Below are positions 17,092 to 25,814 of a stretch of 64,000 nucleotides of DNA, in pieces; positions within the stretch are counted from its first letter, which is position 1; every line of letters starts with the position of its first letter. This DNA is from an uncultured Faecalibacterium sp. GTDB taxonomy: Bacteria > Bacillota > Clostridia > Oscillospirales > Ruminococcaceae. The position numbers were made by a program, and so were the translations under genes. A model generated the notes under the pieces. It had not been told where the DNA came from, did not search any database, and saw only the letters and a program-made list of their open reading frames with translations. The stretch lies in contig CAKSWG010000002.1 in NCBI GenBank assembly GCA_934511465.1, positions 1 through 64,000 on the forward strand, read 5' to 3'.

Positions 17092-17964
17092 ATGCCGGAA
17101 CCCCTTGTCAGCATCATTGTGCCCGCCTATAACGCCGCAGGCTGCATTGCCCGCTGTGTGGAGAGCATCGTCTCCCAGAGCTATCAGGAGCTTGAGATCC
17201 TTCTGCTGAACGACGGCTCCAGGGATGACACCCTTGCCATCTGCCGGAAGCTGGCCGAAGCCGACCCCCGCATCCGGGTGATCGATAAACCGAACACCGG
17301 CGCAGCCGACACCCGCAGCTGCGGCCTTGCGCTGGCCAGAGGCGAGTACATCCAGTTCGCAGACAGCGACGACTATCTGCTGCCGGGCTGCACGGCAAAC
17401 CTTGTGGCAGCTGCCCGGCGCAGCCGTGCCGACCTTGTGCTGGCCCCCTACCGGATGATGGTGCCCCGCAGAGACGGCGGCTATGACACCCGGGAATACA
17501 GCCTGCTGCCCGCAGGGGAGTACAGCAAGGTGGATTACCTGTGGCAGCTCACCGGCCATGCCGCCGCCTTTTACTACGGCGTGCTGTGGAACAAGCTCTA
17601 CCGCCGCGACCTGATCCGGATGGCGCAGATCCGGTTTGAAAATGTCGTTTTCGCCGAGGATCAGCTGTTCAACACCCGGTATCTGCAGGCGGCGCAGCGG
17701 TTCGCCGCCATCGACGAGGCCGTTTACTGCTACATCCAGAACCCGCAGAGCGTCTGTCACACGCAGGTGAGGGTGGCAGACATGCTGCGCCACCGTGACC
17801 GGATGTACCGCGCCTACCGGCAGATGTGCATTCAGCTGGGCGTGTACCACCGGTTCCGTCTGCGGCTGCGGGGCATCTACCTGAGCCTGTTTGAAAGCCC
17901 CCTGCCCAACGGCCCGGTGCAGCGGCTTTCCGACGCCGCCGCCCGCACCCACAGCCGCATCTGA
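17092..17964 (+). CDS. Family 2 glycosyltransferase, paralogue 2
   Basis: This 290-residue GT-A enzyme begins MPEPLVSIIVPAYN, collinear with the starts of its two paralogues. GGAG lies nine bases before this ATG. The motifs are NDGSRDDT, AADTRSCGL, ADSDDYLLPG (DxD) and YYGVLWNKLYRRD. It lacks part of the middle insertion present in paralogue 1. It is followed 14 bases later by paralogue 3, so the two are cotranscribed. The donor and acceptor sugars are unknown; a capsule or wall glycan is likely. Confidence 0.9.
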   Translation: MPEPLVSIIVPAYNAAGCIARCVESIVSQSYQELEILLLNDGSRDDTLAICRKLAEADPRIRVIDKPNTGAADTRSCGLALARGEYIQFADSDDYLLPGCTANLVAAARRSRADLVLAPYRMMVPRRDGGYDTREYSLLPAGEYSKVDYLWQLTGHAAAFYYGVLWNKLYRRDLIRMAQIRFENVVFAEDQLFNTRYLQAAQRFAAIDEAVYCYIQNPQSVCHTQVRVADMLRHRDRMYRAYRQMCIQLGVYHRFRLRLRGIYLSLFESPLPNGPVQRLSDAAARTHSRI

Positions 17965-17978
17965 GGAAAGGAGACACT

Positions 17979-18884
17979 ATGGAATTTCCCCTTGTCAGTA
18001 TCATCGTGCCCATGTACAACGCCGCAGGCTGCATTGCCCGCTGTGTAAAAAGCATCTGTGCCCAGAGCTACAAAAGCATCGAGATCATCCTGCTGAACGA
18101 CGGCTCCAAGGACGGCACCCTCTCGGTCTGCCGTGCTCTTGCCGCGCAGGACCCCCGCATCGCGCTGGTGGACAAGCCCAATTCCGGCGCGGCGGACACC
18201 CGCAATCAGGGGCTTGCGCTGGCCCATGGCCGCTACGTCCAGTTCGTGGACAGCGACGACTGGCTTGCCCCGGACTTTACCGAAAAGCTCGTCACCGCCG
18301 CCGAGACCCACACCGCCGATCTTGTGATCGCGCCCTTCTGGATGGTGTATCCAGAAGACTACGTAGAGCACATCCGCCCGTGGGAAAAGGCGCTGGGCAC
18401 CGTGCTCCGGCGCAACCCGCCCCGCACCCGGGCCTACGGCTATCTGCCCGCCGGGGTGTACACCGGGCAGGAGTACGCCCGGCAGCTGATCGAAAAGCCC
18501 AATACCTTTTACTACGGTGTGCTGTGGAACAAGCTCTACCGCAGGGATCTCCTTGCCGGGCACGGCATCCGCTTCCGACAGGAGCTGTTTGCAGAAGATC
18601 AGCTGTTCAACACCGAATACCTGCGCTATGTGCGCACTGCCGTCTCCATCCCGGACATCGGCTACTATTACCTGCAGTGCAGCCAGAGCGTTTCCCACTC
18701 CAGAGTGACCACCGCCGATATCCTTCTGCTGCGGCGGCGGGTGATGGGCCTGTACAAGAGCATCTATACCGAACTGGGCATCTACCCGGAGACCCGGGCC
18801 GCCATTCTGCGCTCCGCTTTTGGCGAAAACGAGTTCACCCTGCCGCCGCTGGACACCCCGCAGGCCCATTCCTGCAGGCTGTAA
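17979..18884 (+). CDS. Family 2 glycosyltransferase, paralogue 3
   Basis: This 301-residue GT-A enzyme starts MEFPLVSIIVPMYNAAG, with AAAGGAGA eight bases upstream. It shares NDGSKDGT, AADTRNQGLALA, VDSDDWLAPDF and YYGVLWNKLYRRD with the two genes before it. The first 60 codons are close to those of paralogue 2, pointing to tandem duplication. No transmembrane segment is seen, so it is probably a soluble or peripheral enzyme. A terminator follows 48 bases after the stop. Confidence 0.9.
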   Translation: MEFPLVSIIVPMYNAAGCIARCVKSICAQSYKSIEIILLNDGSKDGTLSVCRALAAQDPRIALVDKPNSGAADTRNQGLALAHGRYVQFVDSDDWLAPDFTEKLVTAAETHTADLVIAPFWMVYPEDYVEHIRPWEKALGTVLRRNPPRTRAYGYLPAGVYTGQEYARQLIEKPNTFYYGVLWNKLYRRDLLAGHGIRFRQELFAEDQLFNTEYLRYVRTAVSIPDIGYYYLQCSQSVSHSRVTTADILLLRRRVMGLYKSIYTELGIYPETRAAILRSAFGENEFTLPPLDTPQAHSCRL

Positions 18885-18932
18885 CCGGCTGTTTCCGCGG
18901 GCAAAACGGCGCACCGCTTTTCTGCGAACCAC

Positions 18933-18976
18933 ACACCCGGACTGCCGCTGTACGGCATCCGGGTGTTTCTGTTTTT
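18933..18976 (+). terminator. Terminator of the glycosyltransferase pair
   Basis: The hairpin ACACCCGGACTGCCG/CGGCATCCGGGTGT (18933-18965) is followed by TTCTGTTTTT. Confidence 0.8.
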
Positions 18977-18983
18977 ATGCGGT

Positions 18984-20783
18984 TCAGCAGCCGATGGAGG
19001 CGCACTTTTCGGCCAGCCAGACCCGCTCTTCCGCGTTCAGGTGCGGGGCCAGCTTTGCAAACACCTGACGGTGGTAGTCGTTCAGCCATGCCAGCTCGTC
19101 TTTGTCCAGCACGCCGGGCAGGATGGGCGAGGTGGCAATGGGCACAAAGGTCAGAGGCTCAAAGCCCAGAAAAGTGCCGTACTGGTTATCCGCCTTGTGG
19201 ATGCACACCAGCTCGTTCTCGATGCGGATGCCCACAAGGTCGGTCTCGTAGACGCCGGGCTCATCGGTGACCACCATGCCGGGACGCATCCGGGTGGTGT
19301 TGCGGCTGTTCAGGGCATGGGGGCCCTCGTGCACATTGCCCACAAAGCTGACGCTGTGGCCGGTGCCGCAGCGGTAGTTGATGAGGTGGCGCCACAGCGG
19401 CTCCCGGGCGATGGTATCGATCATCTTACACTCGCAGTAATCCAGCCAGACAGCCCTGGCAAGGTCGATGTGGCTCTGCAGGGTCCATGTATAGAAGCGC
19501 TTTTCGTCCTCGGTCAGCTCACCCAGCGGATAGGTGCGGGTGATGTCGGTGGTGCCGTCCATGTAGGTGGCACCGCTGTCCACCAGCAGAAAACCCTTCT
19601 TTTCCAGCACAGCGTGATCTTCCGGGGTGGCGTGGTAGTGCATCATGGCCGCATTGCCGCCGTAGGCCGCAATGGTGCCAAAGCTCTCCACAAGGAATTT
19701 ATCGTCCGCACTGCGGTACTTGTGCAGGATCTCGTCCACGGTCAGTTCGGTCAGGGTCTCACCGGCGGCAAGACGGCTTTCCAGCTCCATCTGGAACCGC
19801 ACCATAGCCACAGCGTCCCGGATATGGGCCTGCTTTGTGTGGGCAAGCTCTGTTTCGTTCTTCACGCCCTTCATCAGCAGCAGCGGGTCGGTGCCGTCCT
19901 TCACGGTGAGGGCGGCATTCTGTTCCAGCACCTGATACACGGCGTAGTTGACGGTGGCCGTCTCGGCCAGCACGGTCTGCGGCTCGGTCTCGGCCGCAAG
20001 GCAGGACAGCACATCATCATACTCCGCCAGCGTGACGCCGTTTGCTTCCAGCTCTGCCCGGGCTTCCGGGGCCACGCGGGCTGTGTTGATGAACAGCACC
20101 GCCCGGTCCGGGGTCACGTAGCAGTAGGCCACAGCGTAGGGGGTGCACTCGATGTCCATGGCGCGCAGATTCAGCAGCCATGCCAGATTGTCCAGCTTGC
20201 CCACGAACTGCGCGGTGCAGCCCAGTTTCCGGAGCCTGCCGCGCAGCTGTTCCAGCTTTTGGGCGGGGGAGAAGCCCGCATACTCCTCCGGCAGGATCCA
20301 CGCCGGGGTGTCCGGCAGGGCGGGGCGGCCCTCGGTCCACAGCTCGTCCTCAAGGCGCAGCGTCCGGATGGAAGCGCCCTTTTTCTCCAATGCCTTTTTC
20401 AGGCCGTTCACGAGGGCCGTGCTGGCGGTCAGGCCGCACAGGCCCAGCGTCTCCCCCTCGTTCAGGGCGTTGGCACAGTATTCCTCCACGGTGGGCACAC
20501 CCGGTTCCCCCATGCGCTGCAGCTCGATCTCGGTACCGGCAAGCTCTTTTTCCGCCTGCACGAAATACCGGCCATCGGCCCACAGAGCGCTCCCGGTACG
20601 GGTGACGACAAGGCTGGAGTTCTCGCCGTGGAACCCGGAGAACCAGGTCAGGCTGGTGTAGTGGGCGGGCAGGTACTCACTGGCATGGGGGTCCCCCACC
20701 GGGATCAGATAAACAGCCACGCCGTTTGCGGCCATGGCGGCACGCAGCGCGGCAAGGCGCTCGGGTACGGTATTCATGCTCAT
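18984..20783 (-). CDS. M24-family aminopeptidase P (Xaa-Pro aminopeptidase)
   Basis: This 599-residue cytosolic metalloenzyme should remove N-terminal residues preceding proline. It has two creatinase-like N-terminal domains (PERLAALRAAMAANGV, GEYL-type PHASEYLPAHYTSLTWFSGF) and the C-terminal pita-bread domain. The metal ligands are in VDSGATYMDGTTDITRT (two Asp), GTGHSVSFVGNVHEGP (His), TDEPGVY (Glu) and RIENE (Glu). The three-domain, roughly 600-residue form matches the eukaryote-like and Firmicute APP group. The start at MSMNTVPERL is preferred because the 34-codon extension upstream has no ribosome site. Confidence 0.92.
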   Translation of the reverse strand: MSMNTVPERLAALRAAMAANGVAVYLIPVGDPHASEYLPAHYTSLTWFSGFHGENSSLVVTRTGSALWADGRYFVQAEKELAGTEIELQRMGEPGVPTVEEYCANALNEGETLGLCGLTASTALVNGLKKALEKKGASIRTLRLEDELWTEGRPALPDTPAWILPEEYAGFSPAQKLEQLRGRLRKLGCTAQFVGKLDNLAWLLNLRAMDIECTPYAVAYCYVTPDRAVLFINTARVAPEARAELEANGVTLAEYDDVLSCLAAETEPQTVLAETATVNYAVYQVLEQNAALTVKDGTDPLLLMKGVKNETELAHTKQAHIRDAVAMVRFQMELESRLAAGETLTELTVDEILHKYRSADDKFLVESFGTIAAYGGNAAMMHYHATPEDHAVLEKKGFLLVDSGATYMDGTTDITRTYPLGELTEDEKRFYTWTLQSHIDLARAVWLDYCECKMIDTIAREPLWRHLINYRCGTGHSVSFVGNVHEGPHALNSRNTTRMRPGMVVTDEPGVYETDLVGIRIENELVCIHKADNQYGTFLGFEPLTFVPIATSPILPGVLDKDELAWLNDYHRQVFAKLAPHLNAEERVWLAEKCASIGC

Positions 20784-20898
20784 AATGACAGCTTCCTTTT
20801 TTCTATGGCCGGACCGCCGGAAAAGCCCCCGGCGGCAGGGAATTTTTCTGTGTCCTATTGTATCATTCCGGGAAAAAGATTGCAATGCAGGGGGGCTG

Positions 20899-21072
20899 AA
20901 CCCTCTCCGTCATCGCTGCGCGATGCCACCTCCCCCGAAAGGGGGAGGTTTTACTCCACTTATCGGCAGATGGCAAAAGCTCCCCCTGAGTGGAACGACT
21001 TCCCCCGGCCGGGGGAAGATGGCAAAGCCAGAAAGGGGAACGGCTGGCGAACGCAGTGAGACTGAGAGGGTC
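20899..21072. repeat. Dispersed inverted-repeat element, copy C
   Basis: The left end reads ACCCTCTCCGTCATCGCTGC and the right end GACTGAGAGGGTCCG. The internal palindrome TTCCCCCGGCCGGGGGAAG is kept. The outermost terminal bases differ from copies A and F. It lies between the M24 peptidase and the first CobW gene. Confidence 0.8.
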
Positions 21073-21207
21073 CGCTCTTGGGAGCACTGGCACGGCAACA
21101 GCCGTGACTGAAGGAGTTGTTTTCTTCTTTTTTCTTGAAAACGCAACTTTCTTGCAAAAAAAGTTACAATTTTTTCTTGAAAAAGGCCGGTTTCCCATTG
21201 ACAGCCT

Positions 21208-21216
21208 TGTTATAAT
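21208..21216 (+). promoter_or_regulatory. Extended -10 for the CobW operon
   Basis: TGTTATAAT is an extended consensus -10 about 69 bases before the start codon. The -35 is weak, and no clear Zur palindrome is visible. Confidence 0.5.
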
Positions 21217-21284
21217 AGGAATGTAAGATATTTGAGCCAGCACTCTGCGGCTCTTTGCGCTAAAAAGAAAGAGGCAATTGAATC

Positions 21285-22520
21285 ATGACCAAAATCGATA
21301 TTTTCTCCGGCTTCCTGGGTGCCGGTAAGACTACGCTGATCAAAAAGCTCATCAAAGAGGCCTTTGCCGGCCAGCAGGTCGTTCTGATCGAGAACGAGTT
21401 CGGCGAGATCGGCATTGACGGCGGCTTTCTGAAGGAAAGCGGCATCCAGATCAACGAGCTGAACGCCGGCTGCATCTGCTGCTCTCTGGTGGGCGACTTC
21501 CGCACCGCCTTGCAGCAGGTGGTGGAGCAGTACCATCCGGACCGCATCGTGATCGAGCCCTCCGGCGTGGGCAAGCTGTCCGACGTGACCCGCGCTGTGG
21601 AAGGCGTGGCCGAGCATCTGGATGTGCAGCTGAACAGCTTTGTCACCGTGGCCGATGTGAACAAGGTCAAGATGTATATGAAGAACTTCGGCGAGTTCTA
21701 CGACGACCAGATCAGCCACGCAAGCTGCATCCTGCTCAGCCGCACCCAGACCGCCAGCGAAGAGAAGATCGCCGCTGCAGTCGCCCTGCTGCGCGAGAAG
21801 AACCCCACCGCTACCATCGTGACCACCGCATGGGACGAGCTGACTGGTGAGCAGATCCTGAAGGCCATGTCCACCAAGGACGACTTCAAGGCAGAGTTGA
21901 TTGCCATGGCTGCAAAGGCCAACGAAGAGCACACCCACGAGGACGAGGAAGAAGAGCACCACCATCATCACCACTATGACGAAAACGGTGTGTGCAGCTG
22001 CGGCCATCATCACGACCACGATGATGATGACGACGAGGATGAGCACGAGCATCACCACGATCACGATGAAGATGATGACCACGATGAGCACGAGCACCAT
22101 CATCACGATCATGACGACCATGACCATTGCTGCTGCGGCCACCATCACGACCACGATGACGACGATGACGAGGATGAGCACGAGCATCATCACGACCATG
22201 ACGGCCACTGCTGCTGCGGCCATCACCATCATCATGACCACGACGCCGACGAGGTGTTCACCAGCTGGGGCGTCGAGACGGCCCGCAAGTTCACCAAGGC
22301 AGAAGTGGAGCACGCCCTCACCGAGCTGGATACCGGCAATTACGGCATGATCCTGCGCAGCAAGGGCATCGTGAACGGCGGCGCAGACGGCTGGCTGGAG
22401 TTCGACTATGTGCCCGGCGAGTGGGAAGTGCGTGCCCGCGGTGCAGATGTGGGCGGCAAGCTGGTGGTCATCGGCTCCAAGCTGAACGAAAAGGCCATTG
22501 CAGAGCTGTTCGGCTGCTGA
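21285..22520 (+). CDS. CobW/COG0523 GTPase with long His/Asp/Cys-rich insert
   Basis: This 411-residue G3E GTPase is a probable metallochaperone. The P-loop is GFLGAGKTT, the switch region ENEFGEIGIDGG, and the conserved metal site CICC is at residues 63-66. Residues 216-322 form a highly charged metal-binding insert. It has runs of His and Asp and three Cys centres (CSCGHHH at 237, CCCGHHH at 282, CCCGHHHHH at 309), all in the usual linker before the CobW C-terminal domain (residues 325-411, GMILRSKGIV). Zinc is the most common partner of such tails, but nickel or cobalt are possible. It is followed by a second CobW-like gene and a small acidic protein. Confidence 0.93.
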   Translation: MTKIDIFSGFLGAGKTTLIKKLIKEAFAGQQVVLIENEFGEIGIDGGFLKESGIQINELNAGCICCSLVGDFRTALQQVVEQYHPDRIVIEPSGVGKLSDVTRAVEGVAEHLDVQLNSFVTVADVNKVKMYMKNFGEFYDDQISHASCILLSRTQTASEEKIAAAVALLREKNPTATIVTTAWDELTGEQILKAMSTKDDFKAELIAMAAKANEEHTHEDEEEEHHHHHHYDENGVCSCGHHHDHDDDDDEDEHEHHHDHDEDDDHDEHEHHHHDHDDHDHCCCGHHHDHDDDDDEDEHEHHHDHDGHCCCGHHHHHDHDADEVFTSWGVETARKFTKAEVEHALTELDTGNYGMILRSKGIVNGGADGWLEFDYVPGEWEVRARGADVGGKLVVIGSKLNEKAIAELFGC

Positions 22521-22601
22521 ACCCCTCTTCCGGCGCTCCGCGCCAGCTCCTGCAGCGAGGGAGCAAAGAGGACGAATCATCGATAAGGAGAAACCATTCC
22601 T

Positions 22602-23564
22602 ATGGCAAAAGAAATTCCGGTCTACCTGTTTGTGGGCTTTCTGGAAAGCGGCAAGACCAAATTCATTCAGGAGACCTTTGAAGACCCCAACTTTGACTCC
22701 GGCGACAAGACCCTGCTGCTGATCTGCGAAGAGGGCGAAGAAGAGTATAATCCCAAAAAGTTCGCCTTTCCCGGCGTGACCGTCAAGGTGCTGGAGGACA
22801 AGGCCGAGCTGAACCCGCAGAACCTGCTCAAGCTGGAAAAGGAATCCGGCGCAGGCCGCGTGGTCATTGAGTACAACGGCATGTGGCTGCTGCAGGATCT
22901 GGCCGAAGCTCTGCCCGAGAGCTGGATCGTGTACCAGTGCATCGCCACCGCTGACGGCACCACCGCCCTGACCTACGCCCGCGACAACTCCATGCGCAGC
23001 CTGCTGCTGGACAAGATCGCCCGCAGTGAGCTGATCGTGTTCAACCGCGCCGAAGCCGTGAACAACGACGCCGCCCGTCAGGAGCTGCACAAGCTGGTGC
23101 GTCAGGCTTCCCGCAAGTGCGACATCGCCTACGAGTTTGCCGACGGCAGCGTGGCCTATGACGACATCCCCGACCCGCTGCCCTTTGACATCAACGCGGA
23201 TATCATCGACATTCCGGATGACGATTTCGGCATCTGGTACATGGACTGTCAGGACGAGCCCCAGAAATACACCGGCAAAACGGTCAAATTCCTTGCACAG
23301 GTGTGCCAGACCAATCGTGCCGGCAAGAACAGCTTCGTGCCGGGCCGTTTCGCCATGACCTGCTGCGTGCAGGACATCCAGTTCGTAGGCTTCCCCTGCA
23401 GCTACGATGGCTACAAGGCGCTGGAGCAGCGCGCATGGGTGCGGGTGACCGCAAAGGTAGGCTACAAGTTCCATAACATCTACCGCGGCAAAGGCCCGGT
23501 GCTCACCGCTGTGTCGGTGGAGCCCGCCGAAAAGCCGCTGGAAGATGTAGTAACATTCTCTTGA
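22602..23564 (+). CDS. CobW-like P-loop GTPase fused to a TIGR03943/DUF1980-like domain
   Basis: The 320-residue protein begins with a CobW-type P-loop (YLFVGFLESGKTKFIQ). It has a reduced GTPase core that lacks the CxCC metal motif of its neighbour. From about residue 215 it carries a second domain with YTGKTVKFLAQV, GRFAMTCCVQDIQFVGFPC and AWVRVTAKV. This pattern matches the C-terminal domain of the YcgQ/TIGR03943 family, whose genes often neighbour CobW proteins and a YcgR-type permease. The fusion links the two functions in one chain. AAGGAG lies before the ATG, 81 bases after the first CobW gene. Confidence 0.75.
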   Translation: MAKEIPVYLFVGFLESGKTKFIQETFEDPNFDSGDKTLLLICEEGEEEYNPKKFAFPGVTVKVLEDKAELNPQNLLKLEKESGAGRVVIEYNGMWLLQDLAEALPESWIVYQCIATADGTTALTYARDNSMRSLLLDKIARSELIVFNRAEAVNNDAARQELHKLVRQASRKCDIAYEFADGSVAYDDIPDPLPFDINADIIDIPDDDFGIWYMDCQDEPQKYTGKTVKFLAQVCQTNRAGKNSFVPGRFAMTCCVQDIQFVGFPCSYDGYKALEQRAWVRVTAKVGYKFHNIYRGKGPVLTAVSVEPAEKPLEDVVTFS

Positions 23565-23589
23565 TCTGATCTTTCAAGGAGGTCCCGGC

Positions 23590-24057
23590 ATGAAAACACT
23601 GTTCCGTATCCTTGGCACGGCTGCTGCGGTAGCCGTTACCGGTGCTGCCATCGTGGCACTGGACAAGATCCTGAACCAGAAAGACCCGCTCCACGTGGAG
23701 GAAGTAGAATTCCCCGAGGACGCTGAGCTGGACCCCAAGGAGGCCGAAAAGGCTGCCGAGGCCTACGCCGAGGGCGAGGCAAAGGCGGCAGACGAGGCCA
23801 ATGCAGAGGCCGCTGCCGCCGAAGCCCCGGAAGCGGCTGCCGGACCTGCTGCCCAGCCCGCCGAAGAAGCCGCTGCCCCGGCAGCACCCGCAGAGGGCGG
23901 CGAGAAGCCGGTGTGCGACCCGGAGGCGCCCAACCCGAACCCGGTGGAAGCAGGCCCCGCCGTGGCGCCCAAAGACGAGAGCGGAAAATTCGATCCCACC
24001 AAGATCGCCGAAGCCAGTGACTTCGGCGACTGGGAAGAACAGGGCTGCAAAGGATAA
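23590..24057 (+). CDS. Small membrane-anchored acidic Ala/Glu/Pro-rich protein
   Basis: This 155-residue protein has one N-terminal helix (MKTLFRILGTAAAVAVTGAAIVAL) and then a low-complexity acidic region. The region is rich in Ala, Glu and Pro (residues 38-110), with a final conserved-looking segment KFDPTKIAEASDFGDWEEQGCKG. It may be an anchored cytoplasmic or extracellular tail protein. No family is recognised. It follows the CobW genes by 25 bases with AAGGAGG, so it is probably cotranscribed with them. Its acidic character could suit metal buffering, but that is conjecture. Confidence 0.75.
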   Translation: MKTLFRILGTAAAVAVTGAAIVALDKILNQKDPLHVEEVEFPEDAELDPKEAEKAAEAYAEGEAKAADEANAEAAAAEAPEAAAGPAAQPAEEAAAPAAPAEGGEKPVCDPEAPNPNPVEAGPAVAPKDESGKFDPTKIAEASDFGDWEEQGCKG

Positions 24058-24069
24058 CATGTGACTAGA

Positions 24070-24104
24070 AAAGGGACGATGTGAACATCACATCGTCCCT
24101 TTTT
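24070..24104. terminator. Bidirectional terminator
   Basis: The stem AAGGGACGATGTGA/TCACATCGTCCCTT has a three-base loop and T/A tracts on both sides. It serves the CobW operon and the convergent Crp gene. Confidence 0.88.
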
Positions 24105-24106
24105 GG

Positions 24107-24796
24107 TTATTCTCCTCTTGCCAGCTGCTGCAGCTTTTTCCGGTCCAGCACCTGCACGCCGCCCCGGAACAGCCGCACCCAGCCCTCCTGTGCAAAGTAT
24201 TTCAGCATCCGGCTCACCACCTCGCGGGCAGAGCCCATATACTTTGCCATCTGGTCGTGGGTCATGCGCACCTCATCACCGCCGGTCTTGGCCAGCTCAT
24301 CGGTGAGAAAAATGGCAAGCCTGCGGTCTGCGCTCATGAACAGCACCTGCTGCATGGTCCACATGCTGTCGGAAAAGCGCTCTGCCGTCATCTGATAGGC
24401 GTAGCAGCGCACATGCACGTTCTGCTGCATCAGCCTGCGGAAGATGCCCGCGCTGATGCAGTAGGCTTCGGTGTCCTCTTCGGCGTCGATATACAGGTCG
24501 ATGTTCACCGAGTCCATGACGCAGGAGGCCGACAGGATGCACACCTCCCCGCCGAACAGGCGGTAAAGGGTCACGTCCCGCCCGTCCTCCGAGAGCAGAT
24601 AGGCCCGCAGCTGGCCCGAGCGCAGCAGCAGGATGCCCACACAGCTTTCCAGCGGGCTGTGCACCCTTGCCCCCTTTGCGTAGTGCACCGGCCGGGTGTA
24701 GCGGCAGAGCATCTCCTGCTCCTCCGGCGTCAGGTCATTCCAGAAGGGAAAGCCTTTAGCAAGACAGCCACGGTGATCGGTCGCTTTTTCCGTCAT
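24107..24796 (-). CDS. Crp/Fnr-family transcription regulator
   Basis: This 229-residue regulator has an N-terminal cyclic-nucleotide-type beta-roll (about 20-125, ending YCISAGIFRRL). A dimer helix follows, then a winged helix near 165-225 (MTHDQMAKYMGSAREVVSRMLKYFAQEGWV). The spacing of AAAGG favours the ATG at 24796 (nine-base gap) over the ATG at 24805, which overlaps the flavoprotein stop as ATGA. The Fnr four-Cys cluster is absent, so a [4Fe-4S] sensor is unlikely. Coupling to a TrxB-like reductase suggests a redox or oxygen-stress role, by inference. Confidence 0.88.
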   Translation of the reverse strand: MTEKATDHRGCLAKGFPFWNDLTPEEQEMLCRYTRPVHYAKGARVHSPLESCVGILLLRSGQLRAYLLSEDGRDVTLYRLFGGEVCILSASCVMDSVNIDLYIDAEEDTEAYCISAGIFRRLMQQNVHVRCYAYQMTAERFSDSMWTMQQVLFMSADRRLAIFLTDELAKTGGDEVRMTHDQMAKYMGSAREVVSRMLKYFAQEGWVRLFRGGVQVLDRKKLQQLARGE

Positions 24797-24801
24797 TCCA
24801 T

Positions 24802-25659
24802 TCATCCTTTCCGCAGGGCCTTGGCGGCTTCGGTGCCAGCCTGTGCGCCCTCATACACGGCCTTTGCCACCTGCAGAAGGCCCCCGGTGCAGTCGCCCGC
24901 CGCATACAGGCCGGGCACGGTGGTCTGCATCCGCGCATCCACAACGATGCGGTTCCCGTCCACCTCTGCGCCGATCTTCCTGGCCAGTGCGGTGCTGCCC
25001 GCCACGCCCAGCGCCACGAACACGCCGCTGACAGGCAGCTGCACACCGCCGGACAGCTGCACGCCGGTGACAACGGTTTCGCCCAGAACAGCCTCCACGG
25101 CCTGCGGATAGACCGTGATCTCCGGCGGGAAGTCCGCCGTCAGCGGTGCGCCGTTGGTCAGCAGGGTGACGCTGCGCACCACCGGCAGCAGAGCCTGCAC
25201 CTCGTGCAGGGCGTACTCGCCGCTGCCCAGCACCGCCACGTCCTTTCCACGGTAGAAAAAGGCATCGCAGGCGGCGCAATAGCTCACACCGTGCCCCTCC
25301 AGCCCGGCAAGGCCCGGGATGCGCGGCACCGCCCGGGATGCGCCCGTGGCCAGAATGACCGCGTCCGCAGGGTAATTTTTATCCACTGTTTCTACGGTGA
25401 GTTTATCCGTATAGGTCAGGCCCACCGCTTCAGCTGTGACGAACTGCACGCCCAGACGTCTGGCGTTTTCCATGCTGCGGCGTTCCAGCTCTGCACCGGA
25501 AACAGGCTGGGCAAAGCCGTAATAATTTTCGATCTTTTCGGCGCGTGCCAGCGCCCCTGCGCCCTTGGTCAGCACGGTGGTCTGCACCCCGGCGCGCACG
25601 GCGTACAGGGCAGCGGACACCCCCGCCGGGCCGGAACCGACAATGATAATGCTGGGCAT
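24802..25659 (-). CDS. TrxB-like FAD/NAD(P)-dependent oxidoreductase
   Basis: This 285-residue flavoprotein resembles thioredoxin reductase. It has the FAD site IIIVGSGPAGVSAALYA, an NAD(P) site VAVLGSGEYALHEV and the C-terminal FAD motif GLYAAGDCTGG. The redox pair is CAAC (SYCAACDAFFY) rather than the common CATC. The protein is about 25 residues shorter than typical TrxB. The partner could be thioredoxin, a glutaredoxin-like protein or ferredoxin. It is the first gene of a two-gene unit with the Crp/Fnr regulator. Confidence 0.88.
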   Translation of the reverse strand: MPSIIIVGSGPAGVSAALYAVRAGVQTTVLTKGAGALARAEKIENYYGFAQPVSGAELERRSMENARRLGVQFVTAEAVGLTYTDKLTVETVDKNYPADAVILATGASRAVPRIPGLAGLEGHGVSYCAACDAFFYRGKDVAVLGSGEYALHEVQALLPVVRSVTLLTNGAPLTADFPPEITVYPQAVEAVLGETVVTGVQLSGGVQLPVSGVFVALGVAGSTALARKIGAEVDGNRIVVDARMQTTVPGLYAAGDCTGGLLQVAKAVYEGAQAGTEAAKALRKG

Positions 25660-25739
25660 GGGATAACCCCCTCCTTCGGATGCATTTTTCTACAGTATAC
25701 ACCCTTTTTGGAAAAATTTCCGTGACCGGGTCGCAAAAA

Positions 25740-25774
25740 TTGCGCTTTTCAAGCGGAAAAGAGTATGTTATACT
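25740..25774 (+). promoter_or_regulatory. Promoter of the asparaginase gene
   Basis: TTGCGC at 25740 is followed after 18 bases by TATGTT (25764-25769). An overlapping extended -10, TGTTATACT, lies at 25766-25774. Confidence 0.5.
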
Positions 25775-25814
25775 GTTTCAGTTATCTGAATCTTCTGCCA
25801 TGGAGGCTTATTTT

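Noticed and set aside
18963..21059. 698-codon plus-strand frame opposite the M24 peptidase
   Set aside because: The opposite strand encodes a complete metallopeptidase with all ligands; this frame has no recognisable domain.
21210..23474. 754-codon minus-strand frame opposite the two CobW genes
   Set aside because: Its long Val/Met/Ile stretches are merely the complement of the His/Asp codons in the CobW insert.
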